This document shows, piece by piece, positions 1 through 7,880 of a stretch of DNA of 64,000 nt (its first letter is position 1; each line of letters begins with the position of its first letter). The notes below the pieces were generated by a model that saw nothing but the letters and a program-made list of their open reading frames with translations, was not told the origin of the DNA and did not search any database. Origin of the DNA: Pseudomonadota bacterium (GTDB lineage: Bacteria > Desulfobacterota > SM23-61); the NCBI GenBank assembly GCA_018819135.1, contig JAHJQK010000192.1:1-64000 (forward strand), read 5' to 3'. Both the position numbers and the translations under genes were made by a program.

Positions 1-857
1 GTAATGCGCGAGACCAGACTTTGGGGCACGAAATAATCTACGACTAACACCCCGGCTACTTCTTGGGAGTTCTGGGGAGAAAAAATCGGAATCAGCCCCC
101 GAATCAGATCCCCCCGGCCGATCGACTGGATCTTGGTGGTTTCTTTGCCGCGGAGAGTTTCTTGCAGAATCTTTGTTTCCAGGACTGGAAAACCTGCCGG
201 CGGTATATTGGCTCCATAAGCCACTACAGGCTTCCCCAATTGATTGGAAAGAACCCTTACCGCCTCCAGGTTGTATTCGACCCGCTTGCTTTTTAAAAAA
301 TCGGAAAGGAGAGCCTGATTCCGCCTGTCCAATATCCACTGCGGCGTCAAACCCTGCCGGATCTGCCGGGCGTAATGAAGAGCGTTGTTGGAAGTGTTCT
401 CGTAATAAAGTTGGGCTACCACCAAAGATTCATGCAAAGATCCTTCCACCTGGACGCTAAACCAGCTTTCAATGCTACTGGTGATGAAATGCATGGCCGT
501 AAAGAAAAGAAGGATGGTAGGAACCAGCGAGAGGGTGATGAAACCCAGTACCAACTTGGTTCTGAGTTTCGACCCCAGGACCTTCTTTTTTCTTTCAAAA
601 ATCAGCTTGACGACATTGCGCAGGATGAGAAAAAGCAAAAGAAGGAGCAGGAGGATATTCAGGCCAATCAGTGATATGACCAGAATATTATTCGGGAAGG
701 GGGCTTCGACTTTCCACGTAGAGAGGCGGGTTTGAAAGAAAAAAAGGAACCCGATCAGGCCCAAGAGACAAAGGATAATAATAATCTCCCGGTGCCGCCT
801 TCTTTGCTCTTGGCCTTTTTCCAGTTCCTCCAATTTTTTAGGTTCACCCCAAGCCAC
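1..857 (-). CDS. NtrY-like membrane sensor histidine kinase, N-terminal part (cut by window edge)
   Basis: Not in the ORF track because it runs off the left edge; I read it from the reverse complement. A GTG start with a GAGGA ribosome site about 7 nt upstream opens a frame without stops to base 1 (about 285 residues). After a short charged N-terminus there are two membrane segments (about residues 20-38 and 52-72), a basic stretch (RNVVKLIFERKKK), a third membrane segment (about 92-112), then an extracytoplasmic sensor-like region. This layout, with the LGSKLRTKLVLGF linker, matches the N-terminal part of NtrY-type nitrogen or redox sensor kinases; HAMP, PAS and kinase domains would lie outside the window. 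It follows lpxC at a 129-bp distance on the same strand, so co-transcription is possible. The kinase identity is family resemblance, since no catalytic domain is visible. Confidence 0.72.
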   Translation of the reverse strand, partial: MAWGEPKKLEELEKGQEQRRRHREIIIILCLLGLIGFLFFFQTRLSTWKVEAPFPNNILVISLIGLNILLLLLLLFLILRNVVKLIFERKKKVLGSKLRTKLVLGFITLSLVPTILLFFTAMHFITSSIESWFSVQVEGSLHESLVVAQLYYENTSNNALHYARQIRQGLTPQWILDRRNQALLSDFLKSKRVEYNLEAVRVLSNQLGKPVVAYGANIPPAGFPVLETKILQETLRGKETTKIQSIGRGDLIRGLIPIFSPQNSQEVAGVLVVDYFVPQSLVSRI

Positions 858-986
858 TATTTTTCCTCAGATTTCCCTGTTGGCAACTCATGCCCGAAGT
901 TATAGATATATTATCCAAGGAAATTGAAAAAGGCAACGATGATTTAGATCCGGGAAGAGCTTGTATGAGAACAATCCTTCCGAACT

Positions 987-1901
987 TCAGCTTAGAAATT
1001 CGTGGGTAGGAGGCATTATCTGTAGTTTGCGGAGTTCTTCCTCGTTCGAAAATTCCAAGAGTTCCCACCAATCTTTATGGGCCAGGAGCTTGTGGATCAA
1101 TTTATGGTTGAGGGTGTGCCCGGATTTATAACCGATGAAATGTCCGATCACTTGGGCCCCCAGTAACCAAAGATCTCCGATTGAATCCAATATTTTATGC
1201 CGGACAAATTCATCGGTGAAGCGTAGTCCTCCTTCATTAATCACTTTGCTCTCATCGATGACCACGGCATTTTCCAAAGAACCTCCGCGGGCAAAACCTC
1301 TTGCTTTCAACATTTCATAATCACTTAGAAAGCCAAACGTCCGAGCCCGGCAAATTTCCCGTTCGAAATTTCCATTGGAGATTTGGATGAGATAGTATTG
1401 ATTGGAAATAAGCGGGTGTTTGAAATCAATGGTGTATGAAATTTTAAAGTCATTGCTGGGTAAGAGAGTTGCCTGGCGATCTTCTTCGGTTACGGTAACC
1501 GGTCGTTTAATAATTACAAATTTCTTAACCTTATCTTGAAGTTGGATACCAGCCCTTTTTAATAAAGCGTTAAAAGGTTCAGCGCTCCCATCCATGATGG
1601 GAACTTCGGCGGCATTCATTTCTATTTCGGCGTTATCGATTCCCAGTCCCGCAAAAGCGGCCATAAGGTGTTCAACCGTTGAAACTTTGACTCCATCGAT
1701 TCCCAAGGTTGTTGCCAGAGTGGCGTCTACCACATTCTCTATGTGAGCTTTTATCCTAACGTTTTGGGGTAAATCTTTACGGATAAAAACAATGCCGCTA
1801 TCAGGGACACTGGGGCGGATAGTTAAATTACAGGGGATTCCGGTATGTAAGCCAATTCCTGAACACTCTACTTTATTTAAAACCGTGGTCTGGTATAACA
1901 T
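987..1901 (-). CDS. lpxC: UDP-3-O-acyl-N-acetylglucosamine deacetylase LpxC
   Basis: Catalyses the committed, zinc-dependent deacetylation step of lipid A synthesis in the cytoplasm. The zinc and catalytic motifs are all visible: VEHLMAAFAGLGIDN near the N-terminus, MDGSA, HKILDSIGDLWLLG (His and Asp ligands) and SGHTLNHK (C-terminal His). The ORF track starts nine codons upstream at MKARQGAEI; I prefer MLYQTTVLNK because AAGGAG lies 8 nt before it and family members start this way, giving 304 residues, the normal length. The gene shows that the cell has an LPS outer membrane. It is followed by the NtrY-like kinase and preceded by a possible sigma-54 promoter. Confidence 0.96.
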   Translation of the reverse strand: MLYQTTVLNKVECSGIGLHTGIPCNLTIRPSVPDSGIVFIRKDLPQNVRIKAHIENVVDATLATTLGIDGVKVSTVEHLMAAFAGLGIDNAEIEMNAAEVPIMDGSAEPFNALLKRAGIQLQDKVKKFVIIKRPVTVTEEDRQATLLPSNDFKISYTIDFKHPLISNQYYLIQISNGNFEREICRARTFGFLSDYEMLKARGFARGGSLENAVVIDESKVINEGGLRFTDEFVRHKILDSIGDLWLLGAQVIGHFIGYKSGHTLNHKLIHKLLAHKDWWELLEFSNEEELRKLQIMPPTHEFLS

Positions 1902-1947
1902 TATTTCAGCTCCTTGTCGGGCTTTCATATTTTAAATGAATAATTTT

Positions 1948-1963
1948 AGCAATTTTAATGCCA
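1948..1963 (-). promoter_or_regulatory. possible sigma-54 (-24/-12) promoter of lpxC
   Basis: On the minus strand TGGCAT-N5-TTGCT sits about 46 nt before the lpxC start. The consensus is TGGCAC-N5-TTGCW, so there is one mismatch with exact spacing. The region is AT-rich, so a chance match is possible. Confidence 0.35.
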
Positions 1964-1995
1964 TAAACTAAGAAAATACGTGTTTTTTTTGATAA

Positions 1996-2017
1996 AATGT
2001 TTCTACGTCGAAACATT
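1996..2017. promoter_or_regulatory. perfect inverted repeat upstream of lpxC
   Basis: AATGTTTC-TACGTC-GAAACATT is an 8-bp perfect inverted repeat with a 6-nt spacer in the lpxC upstream region. Neither strand has a U-tract after it, so it looks more like a protein-binding site than a terminator. No binding factor can be named. Confidence 0.3.
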
Positions 2018-2152
2018 CCGATAGTAAAAGTTTTTAAATCCTATAAATTTTTAACATCCTAAAGATGGAAGGTTTTTTATCCTTGGCCACAGAAAATTGT
2101 GGCAAACCTGACACAATCCTTTTCTAATCTATTGTTTTTTTGCAACCTTTTT

Positions 2153-2337
2153 GATGGACTCGTAAAAAGTCCTTTTTGTCCCATTTTCGTCATTCCGCAA
2201 AAGCGGAGCCTGCCCCGCACTTGATGCGGGGAATCCATCATCTTTTTTAAATACTGGTTCCCCGCTTTCACGGGGACTATGTCTGGACTCCTGCTTGCGC
2301 AGGAGTGACGGGTTCTCTGACTTTTTACGAGATCATC
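2153..2337. repeat. MITE-like dispersed repeat, copy 1
   Basis: About 185 bp bounded by terminal inverted repeats GATGGACTCGTAAAAAGT and ACTTTTTACGAGATCATC. Inside are hairpins of the type CATTCCGC-AAAA-GCGGA and GGACTCCTGC-TTGC-GCAGGAG. Related copies lie near 19968 and 59681. The 118-residue ORF of the track here is only a translation of this repeat. The rest of the 1902-2445 gap holds only the sites listed above. Confidence 0.8.
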
Positions 2338-2445
2338 TTTATTAAAAAAAAACCAAACAATAGGGAAGGAAAATGCTTCAGCGTGCGCGCTGGCGATGGG
2401 TTTAATATACCTTAACATTGACAGGAAAAACAACTTTTTTCTCCT

Positions 2446-3165
2446 CTATTGGCGTCCTGTCTTCTGGTCCTGCGGGGCTTGGCGAAACCCGGCTTTGATC
2501 GCTTCCTGCTCAGTGTCAAACTCCACCCGGTGGATGGGGTCCATATTTTCGTAACCTTTCATCCCTGTCATCCCTGGAAGATAGTAGAATTTGTCCTTCC
2601 GGTTTCCAATGATTTTGCCCTCTTGGGGGGTTTCCAAGCTTTTTTCCTCAGCCTCCGGATTGAAAATATGCTCGTTTTTTAAGCTGGGCGGATGGTTTTC
2701 CATCTCCTTAAGGAGATGATGAATATATAAGGAAAGGCTTAAGGCAACGAGCACGATGCCCAATTGTATAATAATACTTCGGCGATAACGTTTCTCAACT
2801 TTGGGCAGAGAATTTTTTTGAGGTTCCTTCTCTGGTTCCTGGATTTCTTCAGCCGCGGAAGGAACCGTAGGGAAAAGGGATAACTGCCGGAAGGTTTCTT
2901 TACGGCCTTCCAGCGCGGATTGAATTTGATAACGTCTTAAAACTTCTTCTGGATTTAAGCCTAAATATCGGGCATATCCTTTCAAAAATCCCAAGATGAA
3001 TTCCCGTTGGGGGAAAAACTGAAAATCATCCTTCTCTAAAGCTTCTAAGAAGGGGAGGCTGATTCGTGTGCCCCTGGACAACTCCTCCATGGACACGCTT
3101 CGAGATTCCCGTTCCCTTTTCAAATACTGACCAAGCGTTTCGGAATAGTGCTCCCTCATGTTCAT
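2446..3165 (-). CDS. RodZ-like HTH transmembrane protein with C-terminal sunset-type domain
   Basis: Residues about 8-75 form a RodZ-type Xre helix-turn-helix (GQYLKRERESRSVSMEELS, then FILGFLKGYARYLGLNPEEV). After a charged linker comes one membrane helix (about 134-152, SIIIQLGIVLVALSLSLYI). The 239-residue protein lacks the usual RodZ DUF4115 beta domain. Its last 45 residues (NRKDKFYYLPGMTG to EEAIKAGFR-like) instead resemble the short sunset domain seen after nucleases and on surface proteins. RodZ links MreB filaments to the membrane in cell-shape control; whether this short form does so is unknown. The start has only a weak GGA ribosome site. A stand-alone gene with repeats downstream. 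Confidence 0.75.
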   Translation of the reverse strand: MNMREHYSETLGQYLKRERESRSVSMEELSRGTRISLPFLEALEKDDFQFFPQREFILGFLKGYARYLGLNPEEVLRRYQIQSALEGRKETFRQLSLFPTVPSAAEEIQEPEKEPQKNSLPKVEKRYRRSIIIQLGIVLVALSLSLYIHHLLKEMENHPPSLKNEHIFNPEAEEKSLETPQEGKIIGNRKDKFYYLPGMTGMKGYENMDPIHRVEFDTEQEAIKAGFRQAPQDQKTGRQ

Positions 3166-3461
3166 TCCAAAAAATGGCTTGCCTTTGCTAAATCATTCAA
3201 TTTATCTCACCCCAATAAAATCATTTGCCGCCCCCCGCGATGACTTCCCCTATTCCCTCTCCTCTGTCTTTTTACGCAACCCTCCTTTATCCTCCGGTGG
3301 TGATACCATCCTCCTCTGTAATTGATTCAAAAATCCAAATAAGGTTTAACTTGCCATTTGGATTTCTTATAACACAGGGTCCAGCAGGTGACAACAAAAA
3401 CTTGACAAAAGAGGACTTCCTTGATAATGATTGGTCTCAATTTTCAAGGGGAGGAAGTTCC

Positions 3462-5024
3462 ATGGCGATCAACACCATTATGGAAAAATTAATTAAAGAT
3501 CTCCAAGAACGAAAGGCCAAAATCGAACTTGCCGGCGGGGCCGATAAAATTGAAAAACAACACCAAACAGGAAAGCTCTCCGCCCGAGAACGAATCCTGA
3601 ATTTACTGGACCCGCAAAGTTTTGTAGAAACCGACATGTTCGTCCACCACCGGTGTGAATTTTTTGGAATGAATAAGGTGGAAGCCCCGGATGATGGAGT
3701 AGTTACGGGATACGGAACCATTGATGGCCGCCAGATTTTTATCTTTTCCCAGGACTTCACCGTTTTAGGAGGGTCCCTGGGTGAAGCCCATGCCTCTAAA
3801 ATCGTTAAAATTATGGATCTGGCTGCCAAAACGGGGGCTCCTTTGATCGGGATCAACGATTCCGGGGGGGGACGCATTCAAGAAGGCATTGACGCTCAAT
3901 ATGGTTATGGCCGCATCTTTTACCGCAACTCCATTTACTCCGGAGTCATCCCCCAACTCTCCGCCATTTTGGGTCCTTGTGCCGGGGGAGCCGTTTATTC
4001 TCCGGCAATTACCGATTTTATTTTCATGACCGAAGGCATCAGCCGTATGTATATTACGGGCCCGAACGTCATCAAAGAAACGACCGGTGAGGTGATCAGC
4101 GACGAGGAGTTAGGAGGTGCCCGAGTCCATAATTTTATCAGCGGGGTGGCCCATTTCTTTTCCCATGGGGAAGAGGAATGCTTCCAGCAGATCCGCAGGC
4201 TTCTGGCCTTTTTACCGAGCAGTAACCGGGAAGCCCCCCCTGTCCGTTATTCCGGGGATCCATTGGATCGCCCGAACGACAAACTCCTGGAGATCGTCCC
4301 GGTGGAAACAAAACGGCCTTACAACGTGATCAAGGTCATCGAGGAGATCGTCGACGACCAAGATTTCTTCGAAGTGCATCAGCACTGGGCGAAAAATATT
4401 GTCGTCGGGTTCGCTCGCATTCACGGCCATTCCATCGGAGTAATCGCCAATCAACCCTTCTTTCTAGCGGGGACGCTGGACATCAACGCTTCGGATAAGG
4501 CTGCTCGCTTTATTCGTTTCTGTGACTGCTTCGGCATTCCCCTCCTCACTCTTGTAGATACACCTGCTTTTCTACCCGGCAAAAACCAGGAGTTTGGCGG
4601 TATCATCCGGCACGGGGCAAAAATCCTCTTCGCTTATAGCGAAGCTACGGTTCCCAAGGTTACGGTGATATTACGCAAAGGGTACGGCGGCGGTTATGTG
4701 GCTATGTGCCACCGCGAATTGGGAGCGGATGCCGTTTTCGCTTGGCCTACGGCCGAAATCGCCATGATGGGCGCAGAAGGTGCGGCCAGCATTATTTTCC
4801 GCAGAGAAATTGAAAAAGCTCACGATTCAGAAAAAAAACGAGAGGAAAAGATCCGGGAGTACCGCGAAAATTTTTCTAATCCTTACGTTTCTGGGCGGCG
4901 GGGGTATGTGGATTATATCATCAGCCCGGTAGAGACCCGGGCCATGATCTCCCGGGCTTTCGCGATGCTTTGGAAGAAGCAGGAAGAAAGGCCCAAGAAA
5001 AAACACAGTTCCATCCCCCTGTAA
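3462..5024 (+). CDS. acyl-CoA carboxylase / decarboxylase carboxyltransferase subunit (MmdA/PccB family)
   Basis: Biotin-dependent carboxyltransferase that moves CO2 between carboxybiotin and an acyl-CoA such as propionyl- or methylcrotonyl-CoA. The two crotonase-like halves are evident: SARERILNLLDPQSFVE, INDSGGGRIQEG, GPCAGGAVYSPAITDF, then the C-terminal half with FLPGKNQEFGGIIRHGAK and GGGYVAMCHREL. The track ORF begins 79 codons upstream; the start here (MAINTIMEKL) has GGGGAGG at good distance and gives 520 residues, the family norm. No biotin carboxylase or biotin carrier gene is adjacent, so partners must lie elsewhere. A hairpin with a T-run follows. Substrate cannot be assigned. Confidence 0.9.
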   Translation: MAINTIMEKLIKDLQERKAKIELAGGADKIEKQHQTGKLSARERILNLLDPQSFVETDMFVHHRCEFFGMNKVEAPDDGVVTGYGTIDGRQIFIFSQDFTVLGGSLGEAHASKIVKIMDLAAKTGAPLIGINDSGGGRIQEGIDAQYGYGRIFYRNSIYSGVIPQLSAILGPCAGGAVYSPAITDFIFMTEGISRMYITGPNVIKETTGEVISDEELGGARVHNFISGVAHFFSHGEEECFQQIRRLLAFLPSSNREAPPVRYSGDPLDRPNDKLLEIVPVETKRPYNVIKVIEEIVDDQDFFEVHQHWAKNIVVGFARIHGHSIGVIANQPFFLAGTLDINASDKAARFIRFCDCFGIPLLTLVDTPAFLPGKNQEFGGIIRHGAKILFAYSEATVPKVTVILRKGYGGGYVAMCHRELGADAVFAWPTAEIAMMGAEGAASIIFRREIEKAHDSEKKREEKIREYRENFSNPYVSGRRGYVDYIISPVETRAMISRAFAMLWKKQEERPKKKHSSIPL

Positions 5025-5079
5025 AACAGCGGAGCGCAGAGAACATAGGGAATAGCGAAAAAATAATTTTAATGCTTCC

Positions 5080-5119
5080 ACGCGAAGCGCTTTGGGCTAT
5101 GCCCTATGCGTTTTTTTTT
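5080..5119 (+). terminator. intrinsic terminator after the carboxyltransferase gene
   Basis: A GGGC-TAT-GCCC stem with outer ACGC/GCGT pairing is followed by nine T residues on the plus strand. It lies between two convergent genes. Confidence 0.6.
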
Positions 5120-5579
5120 AGGCGTAATATCGATAAATCGCCTCAGCCACGCAAGCCGGTTTCTCTTTGCCTTCCACTTCAAAATTTAAATTAAAAATTG
5201 CCTGTACCCCCCCTTTAATCTCTTCGATGGCTGCCAGGGTGGCCCGCACTCTCACGTGGGAAGGGATGGGGACCGGGGCCGTAAATCGTAGTTTGTTCAA
5301 GCCGTAGTTTACCCCCATCTTCTTCTCTTGGATGTCCATAATATTCGCCAGCAGGTAGGGCGCTAAACTCAGCGTGTAATATCCATGGGCGATCGGCCCG
5401 CCGAAAGGTGATTCCCGCTTTGCTCTTTCCGGGTCCACGTGAATCCACTGATGATCGAGGGTGGCATCGGCAAACATATTGATGGCTTCCTGGGTCACCG
5501 CATGCCAGTCGCTCACTCCCACTTCTTGCCCGACCATCTTCTTCAACTCTTTCAGGTTTTGAATGATTCGTTGAGGCAT
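5118..5579 (-). CDS. MaoC-like (R)-specific enoyl-CoA hydratase family protein
   Basis: A 153-residue hot-dog-fold protein. The MaoC hydratase motif is present: FADATLDHQWIHVDPERA with the Asp and His of the active site, then FGGPIAHGYYTLSLAPYL. It probably hydrates a 2-enoyl-CoA to the (R)-3-hydroxyacyl-CoA in the cytoplasm. NodN-type relatives have this size. It is convergent with the carboxyltransferase. A second MaoC-family gene lies at about 49.1 kb in the acyl-CoA oxidation cluster. Substrate is unknown. Confidence 0.87.
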   Translation of the reverse strand: MPQRIIQNLKELKKMVGQEVGVSDWHAVTQEAINMFADATLDHQWIHVDPERAKRESPFGGPIAHGYYTLSLAPYLLANIMDIQEKKMGVNYGLNKLRFTAPVPIPSHVRVRATLAAIEEIKGGVQAIFNLNFEVEGKEKPACVAEAIYRYYA

Positions 5580-5765
5580 AATTTCCTCCTGATCGATTCA
5601 TGCGGCTGCGCTAGTTCGCGTCGGATCTTGCTTACCACAAAATTCCGGTGCGGTCAACCGACAGATTCTCCCGACAGATTCTCCCGCGGAACGCAACAAA
5701 GGCTATAAACCCAACGAACGCGATAAACGCGATGAACACAACGCACCCAGACAACGAACCCATGA

Positions 5766-5794
5766 TTGACAAACCCATTCGATGGTGGTAAGAA
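5766..5794 (+). promoter_or_regulatory. promoter of tRNA-Arg
   Basis: TTGACA, a 17-nt spacer and TAAGAA place transcription start just before the tRNA. The -35 is perfect and the -10 is weak. Confidence 0.45.
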
Positions 5795-5809
5795 TAAATC
5801 TAATCAGAT

Positions 5810-5886
5810 GGGCGATTAGCTCAGATGGATAGAGCGTTGGTCTCCGGAACCAAAGGCCGTGGGTTCGAATCCCGCATCGCCTACCA
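5810..5886 (+). tRNA. tRNA-Arg (anticodon CCG)
   Basis: A full cloverleaf can be drawn. The acceptor GGGCGAT pairs with ATCGCCT (one G-U), followed by discriminator A and encoded CCA. The D arm contains AGCTCAGATGGATAGAGC. The anticodon stem TTGGT/ACCAA encloses the loop CTCCGGA, giving anticodon CCG. The T arm is GTGGG-TTCGAAT-CCCGC. It is the integration target of the element that follows, which regenerates the 3' part, so the gene stays intact. Confidence 0.97.
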
Positions 5887-7003
5887 AAGATTTCAAGGGG
5901 TTAGCAATAACCCCTTTTTCATTTTCGGCTTTTGGTGTCAGAATAGTGCCAAACTCTTTTGGTTTCCCCTCTTTCAGCAACCTTGCGGCGGGAGGGATAA
6001 TGTCATCAAGAAGCCTTACCGCTCCTTGGAGTTGCTCCGGGGATAGGTGGGTATAGCGTTGCGTCATCTTGATGTCCTTTTGCCTCAGGAGTTCTTGAAG
6101 GGCTCTCATGTGAACGCCTCTCATAGCCAAATGGCTTGCGTAGGTATGCCGTAGGTCATGGAACCTGAAATTCTCTATCCCTGCCTTTCTGCAGGCCGTT
6201 GCAAAGCTTCTTTTCACATCTCCCAAGTGCTTACCCCGGGCATTCAAGAAAACAAACTCTGAATCTCTTGGGAGATCACTCAAAGCGCCCAATAGGGTGT
6301 TATTCATGGGAATGATTCCGACGGTGTTATTCTTGGTATCCGGCAAGAGGATAAGGCGGTTGTCCGGCTTTATGTAGTTCCATTTTAAGCCAAGGATTTC
6401 GCTCTTCCTCATCCCGGTTGTCAGGGCCACAGTGATAATAGCTCGGAGAGAATGCGGCGGTTCCGGGCAATAGGCCAGAAGGTTATTGATTTCCTCCAGG
6501 GCGAGGTATCTCAAACGCCCGGGAGGTTCTTTCAATTTAGGGACGGCCTTGATTGGATTTGACTTGATCCTTTTCCACGTGATGGCTGTGTTGAGAAGGT
6601 GCTTAAGGCAGGCCACTTCCCGGTTGACCGTGGCGTTACATACTCCTTCCGAAAGCCTCTTGGTTTGATAACTAAAAATCTTGTGGGGAGCGATGTTAAA
6701 TAAATATTCTTTCCCGAAGTAAGGCACCAGGTGAAGATTGACGGAGACTTCATCCCGGATGTAGGTGCAGAGCTGCGTTGAGTTCTTTTTGTGGATCAGA
6801 TATTCTTTGGCGAACTCCCCCAGGGTAACTTTTTCATCTTCAATGATCCCGTGTTCCTCCAGGGTCAAATCGGAAAGCTTCTTATTGAGGATTTTTCGGG
6901 CATCGTCTTTTACGGTGCCGATCTTCTCCCGCTTCCTCTGCCCCTGGAAGATGATGTCCGTATAATAATTTTTTCCTCTCTTATAGATTCTACCCCAGGC
7001 CAT
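5816..7003 (-). CDS. int: tyrosine recombinase (phage-type integrase)
   Basis: A 395-residue site-specific recombinase that excises and integrates the element at tRNA-Arg. The N-terminal part has an AP2-like arm-binding region and SAM-like core-binding domain. The catalytic domain has the first Arg in TTGMRKSEILGLKW, the box HDLRHTYASHLAMRG and the nucleophile Tyr in MTQRYTHLS. The start has GAGGAGG upstream. The last residues (GDAGFEPTAFGSGDQRSIHLS) are the antisense of the tRNA, and the stop codon lies in chromosomal DNA. In the excised circle the frame would read GSGD-LKR-stop. The C-terminal tail therefore differs between integrated and circular states. Confidence 0.95.
   Translation of the reverse strand: MAWGRIYKRGKNYYTDIIFQGQRKREKIGTVKDDARKILNKKLSDLTLEEHGIIEDEKVTLGEFAKEYLIHKKNSTQLCTYIRDEVSVNLHLVPYFGKEYLFNIAPHKIFSYQTKRLSEGVCNATVNREVACLKHLLNTAITWKRIKSNPIKAVPKLKEPPGRLRYLALEEINNLLAYCPEPPHSLRAIITVALTTGMRKSEILGLKWNYIKPDNRLILLPDTKNNTVGIIPMNNTLLGALSDLPRDSEFVFLNARGKHLGDVKRSFATACRKAGIENFRFHDLRHTYASHLAMRGVHMRALQELLRQKDIKMTQRYTHLSPEQLQGAVRLLDDIIPPAARLLKEGKPKEFGTILTPKAENEKGVIANPLKSLVGDAGFEPTAFGSGDQRSIHLS
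5839..5886 (+). repeat. attL: 48-bp direct repeat (3' part of tRNA-Arg)
   Basis: The 48 bases from GGTCTCCGG in the anticodon loop to the CCA end recur exactly at 19879-19926. This is the crossover identity block left by a tRNA-targeting tyrosine recombinase. Confidence 0.95.
5896..5919 (+). terminator. intrinsic terminator downstream of tRNA-Arg, supplied by the element
   Basis: AGGGGTTA-GCAA-TAACCCCT followed by TTTT on the plus strand, 10 nt after the tRNA CCA end. It lies within the antisense of the integrase 3' coding region, so the element brings its own tRNA terminator. Confidence 0.8.
5931..5953 (+). repeat. arm-type direct repeats near attL
   Basis: Two 11-bp units, TGGTGTCAGAA and TAGTGCCAAAC, in tandem. 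The same consensus TRGTGYCAAAA occurs in the same orientation at 19731-19749 near attR, and at 15116-15143. This spacing and location fit integrase or Xis arm-binding sites. Confidence 0.55.
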
Positions 7004-7096
7004 TTTTTGCCTCCTCTGTATCCTCTGTGTTTTAATAGAAAGGGCAATGGGCCAGCCAGAGGAGAACTGGCCCGACGCCTGCGCTGGCGCTGCCCC

Positions 7097-7321
7097 TTAA
7101 TCGTTACCTAAGAAACTGTATCCGGCCCGTTCCAGGGCTTCCACTTCCTCGCCGGTAGCCGTAATGATCTCATATTGGCCTAAACTGGCCTCTAAAACTC
7201 CCACAGGCTCGCCCTCAATCAATAAAACGGCCTGGCCATAGGAAGAGCTCGGGTGTTCCGTGGAAATTGTGGCCTCACCTTCCCAGCCCTCCAATAATGG
7301 CGAATGTGATTTAAGCCTCAT
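7097..7321 (-). CDS. hypothetical protein of the element
   Basis: 74 residues, acidic, with a good GGGGGG-type ribosome site before ATG. The middle (GQAVLLIEGEPVGVLEASLGQYEIITATGEE) could form a small beta sheet. No family recognised. It lies between the integrase and a lysine-rich small gene in the same leftward train, where elements often carry accessory excision or regulatory factors; no function can be assigned. Confidence 0.6.
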   Translation of the reverse strand: MRLKSHSPLLEGWEGEATISTEHPSSSYGQAVLLIEGEPVGVLEASLGQYEIITATGEEVEALERAGYSFLGND

Positions 7322-7335
7322 TTTCCCCCCCTCTC

Positions 7336-7572
7336 TTATTCCTCTTCGATTCCAAGAGCTCTTTTAAGATTTTTAGCATCTTCTCTTCTTTGTTCCCTTC
7401 TTTCTTTAATTTGTTCCTCTGCTTCCCGGGTCAGAGCAAAACCACTAAGGTCTTCGGGGTCGTGAGGAAGTTGCTCGGGGTCCATTCGGCGGATAATAAT
7501 TTTCTCGTTCCCTTTAACCTGCCCCTTTTTCTTGGGGGCCTTTCCTTTTTTCTCACCCTTGATCTTTGACAT
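7336..7572 (-). CDS. hypothetical Lys/Glu-rich small protein
   Basis: 78 residues. The first 25 are lysine-rich (KGEKKGKAPKKKGQ), the rest acidic and helical, ending EEQIKERREQRREDAKNLKRALGIEEE. The tail resembles that of the small protein at 12840-13055 (EARARIAEWRRQRREEAERIRQELG), so the two may share a helical module. Its start overlaps the stop of the Xis-like gene by one base (TAATG), showing tight coupling. No function known. Confidence 0.6.
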   Translation of the reverse strand: MSKIKGEKKGKAPKKKGQVKGNEKIIIRRMDPEQLPHDPEDLSGFALTREAEEQIKERREQRREDAKNLKRALGIEEE

Positions 7573-7790
7573 TACCTTCCCCCTTTCTTTTTGGGCGCTT
7601 TCTTCGCCTTTTTCGGCTTATCATTCCTATGACTCTTGACCCATTTGACCAACTCTTCCGGATCGAAGAGGCGGCGCTTGCCGACCTTGTAATTGGGAAT
7701 TTCCCCCCGAGCAATAAAGCGATTGATCGTTTGTCTGCTAAGACTTAAAAGATTCATTGCCTCTGAAAAAGTGATAAATTTTTTATTCAT
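7572..7790 (-). CDS. excisionase-like HTH (MerR/HTH_17 type) DNA-binding protein
   Basis: 72 residues: a winged-helix motif FITFSEAMNLLSLSRQTINRFIARGEIPNYKVGKRRLFDPEELVKWV, then a basic tail KPKKAKKAPKKKGG. This is the typical helix-turn-helix 17 fold of excisionases and small phage regulators. Position near the integrase and the arm-type repeats suggests a directionality factor for excision. An AAAGGA ribosome site precedes ATG. A role as a transcription regulator is also possible. Confidence 0.75.
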   Translation of the reverse strand: MNKKFITFSEAMNLLSLSRQTINRFIARGEIPNYKVGKRRLFDPEELVKWVKSHRNDKPKKAKKAPKKKGGR

Positions 7791-7880
7791 TGTTTTCCTT
7801 TCTATGCCTTATTGTACCATATTAAAAAACCTTGTCAAGCCTAAAAATGAGGGGTGGAAAAAATATTTTGTCTACTCATC

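Noticed and set aside
2077-2433. 118-codon minus-strand ORF
   Set aside because: It is a read-through of the MITE-like repeat; it contains repeat-derived residues and no ribosome site.
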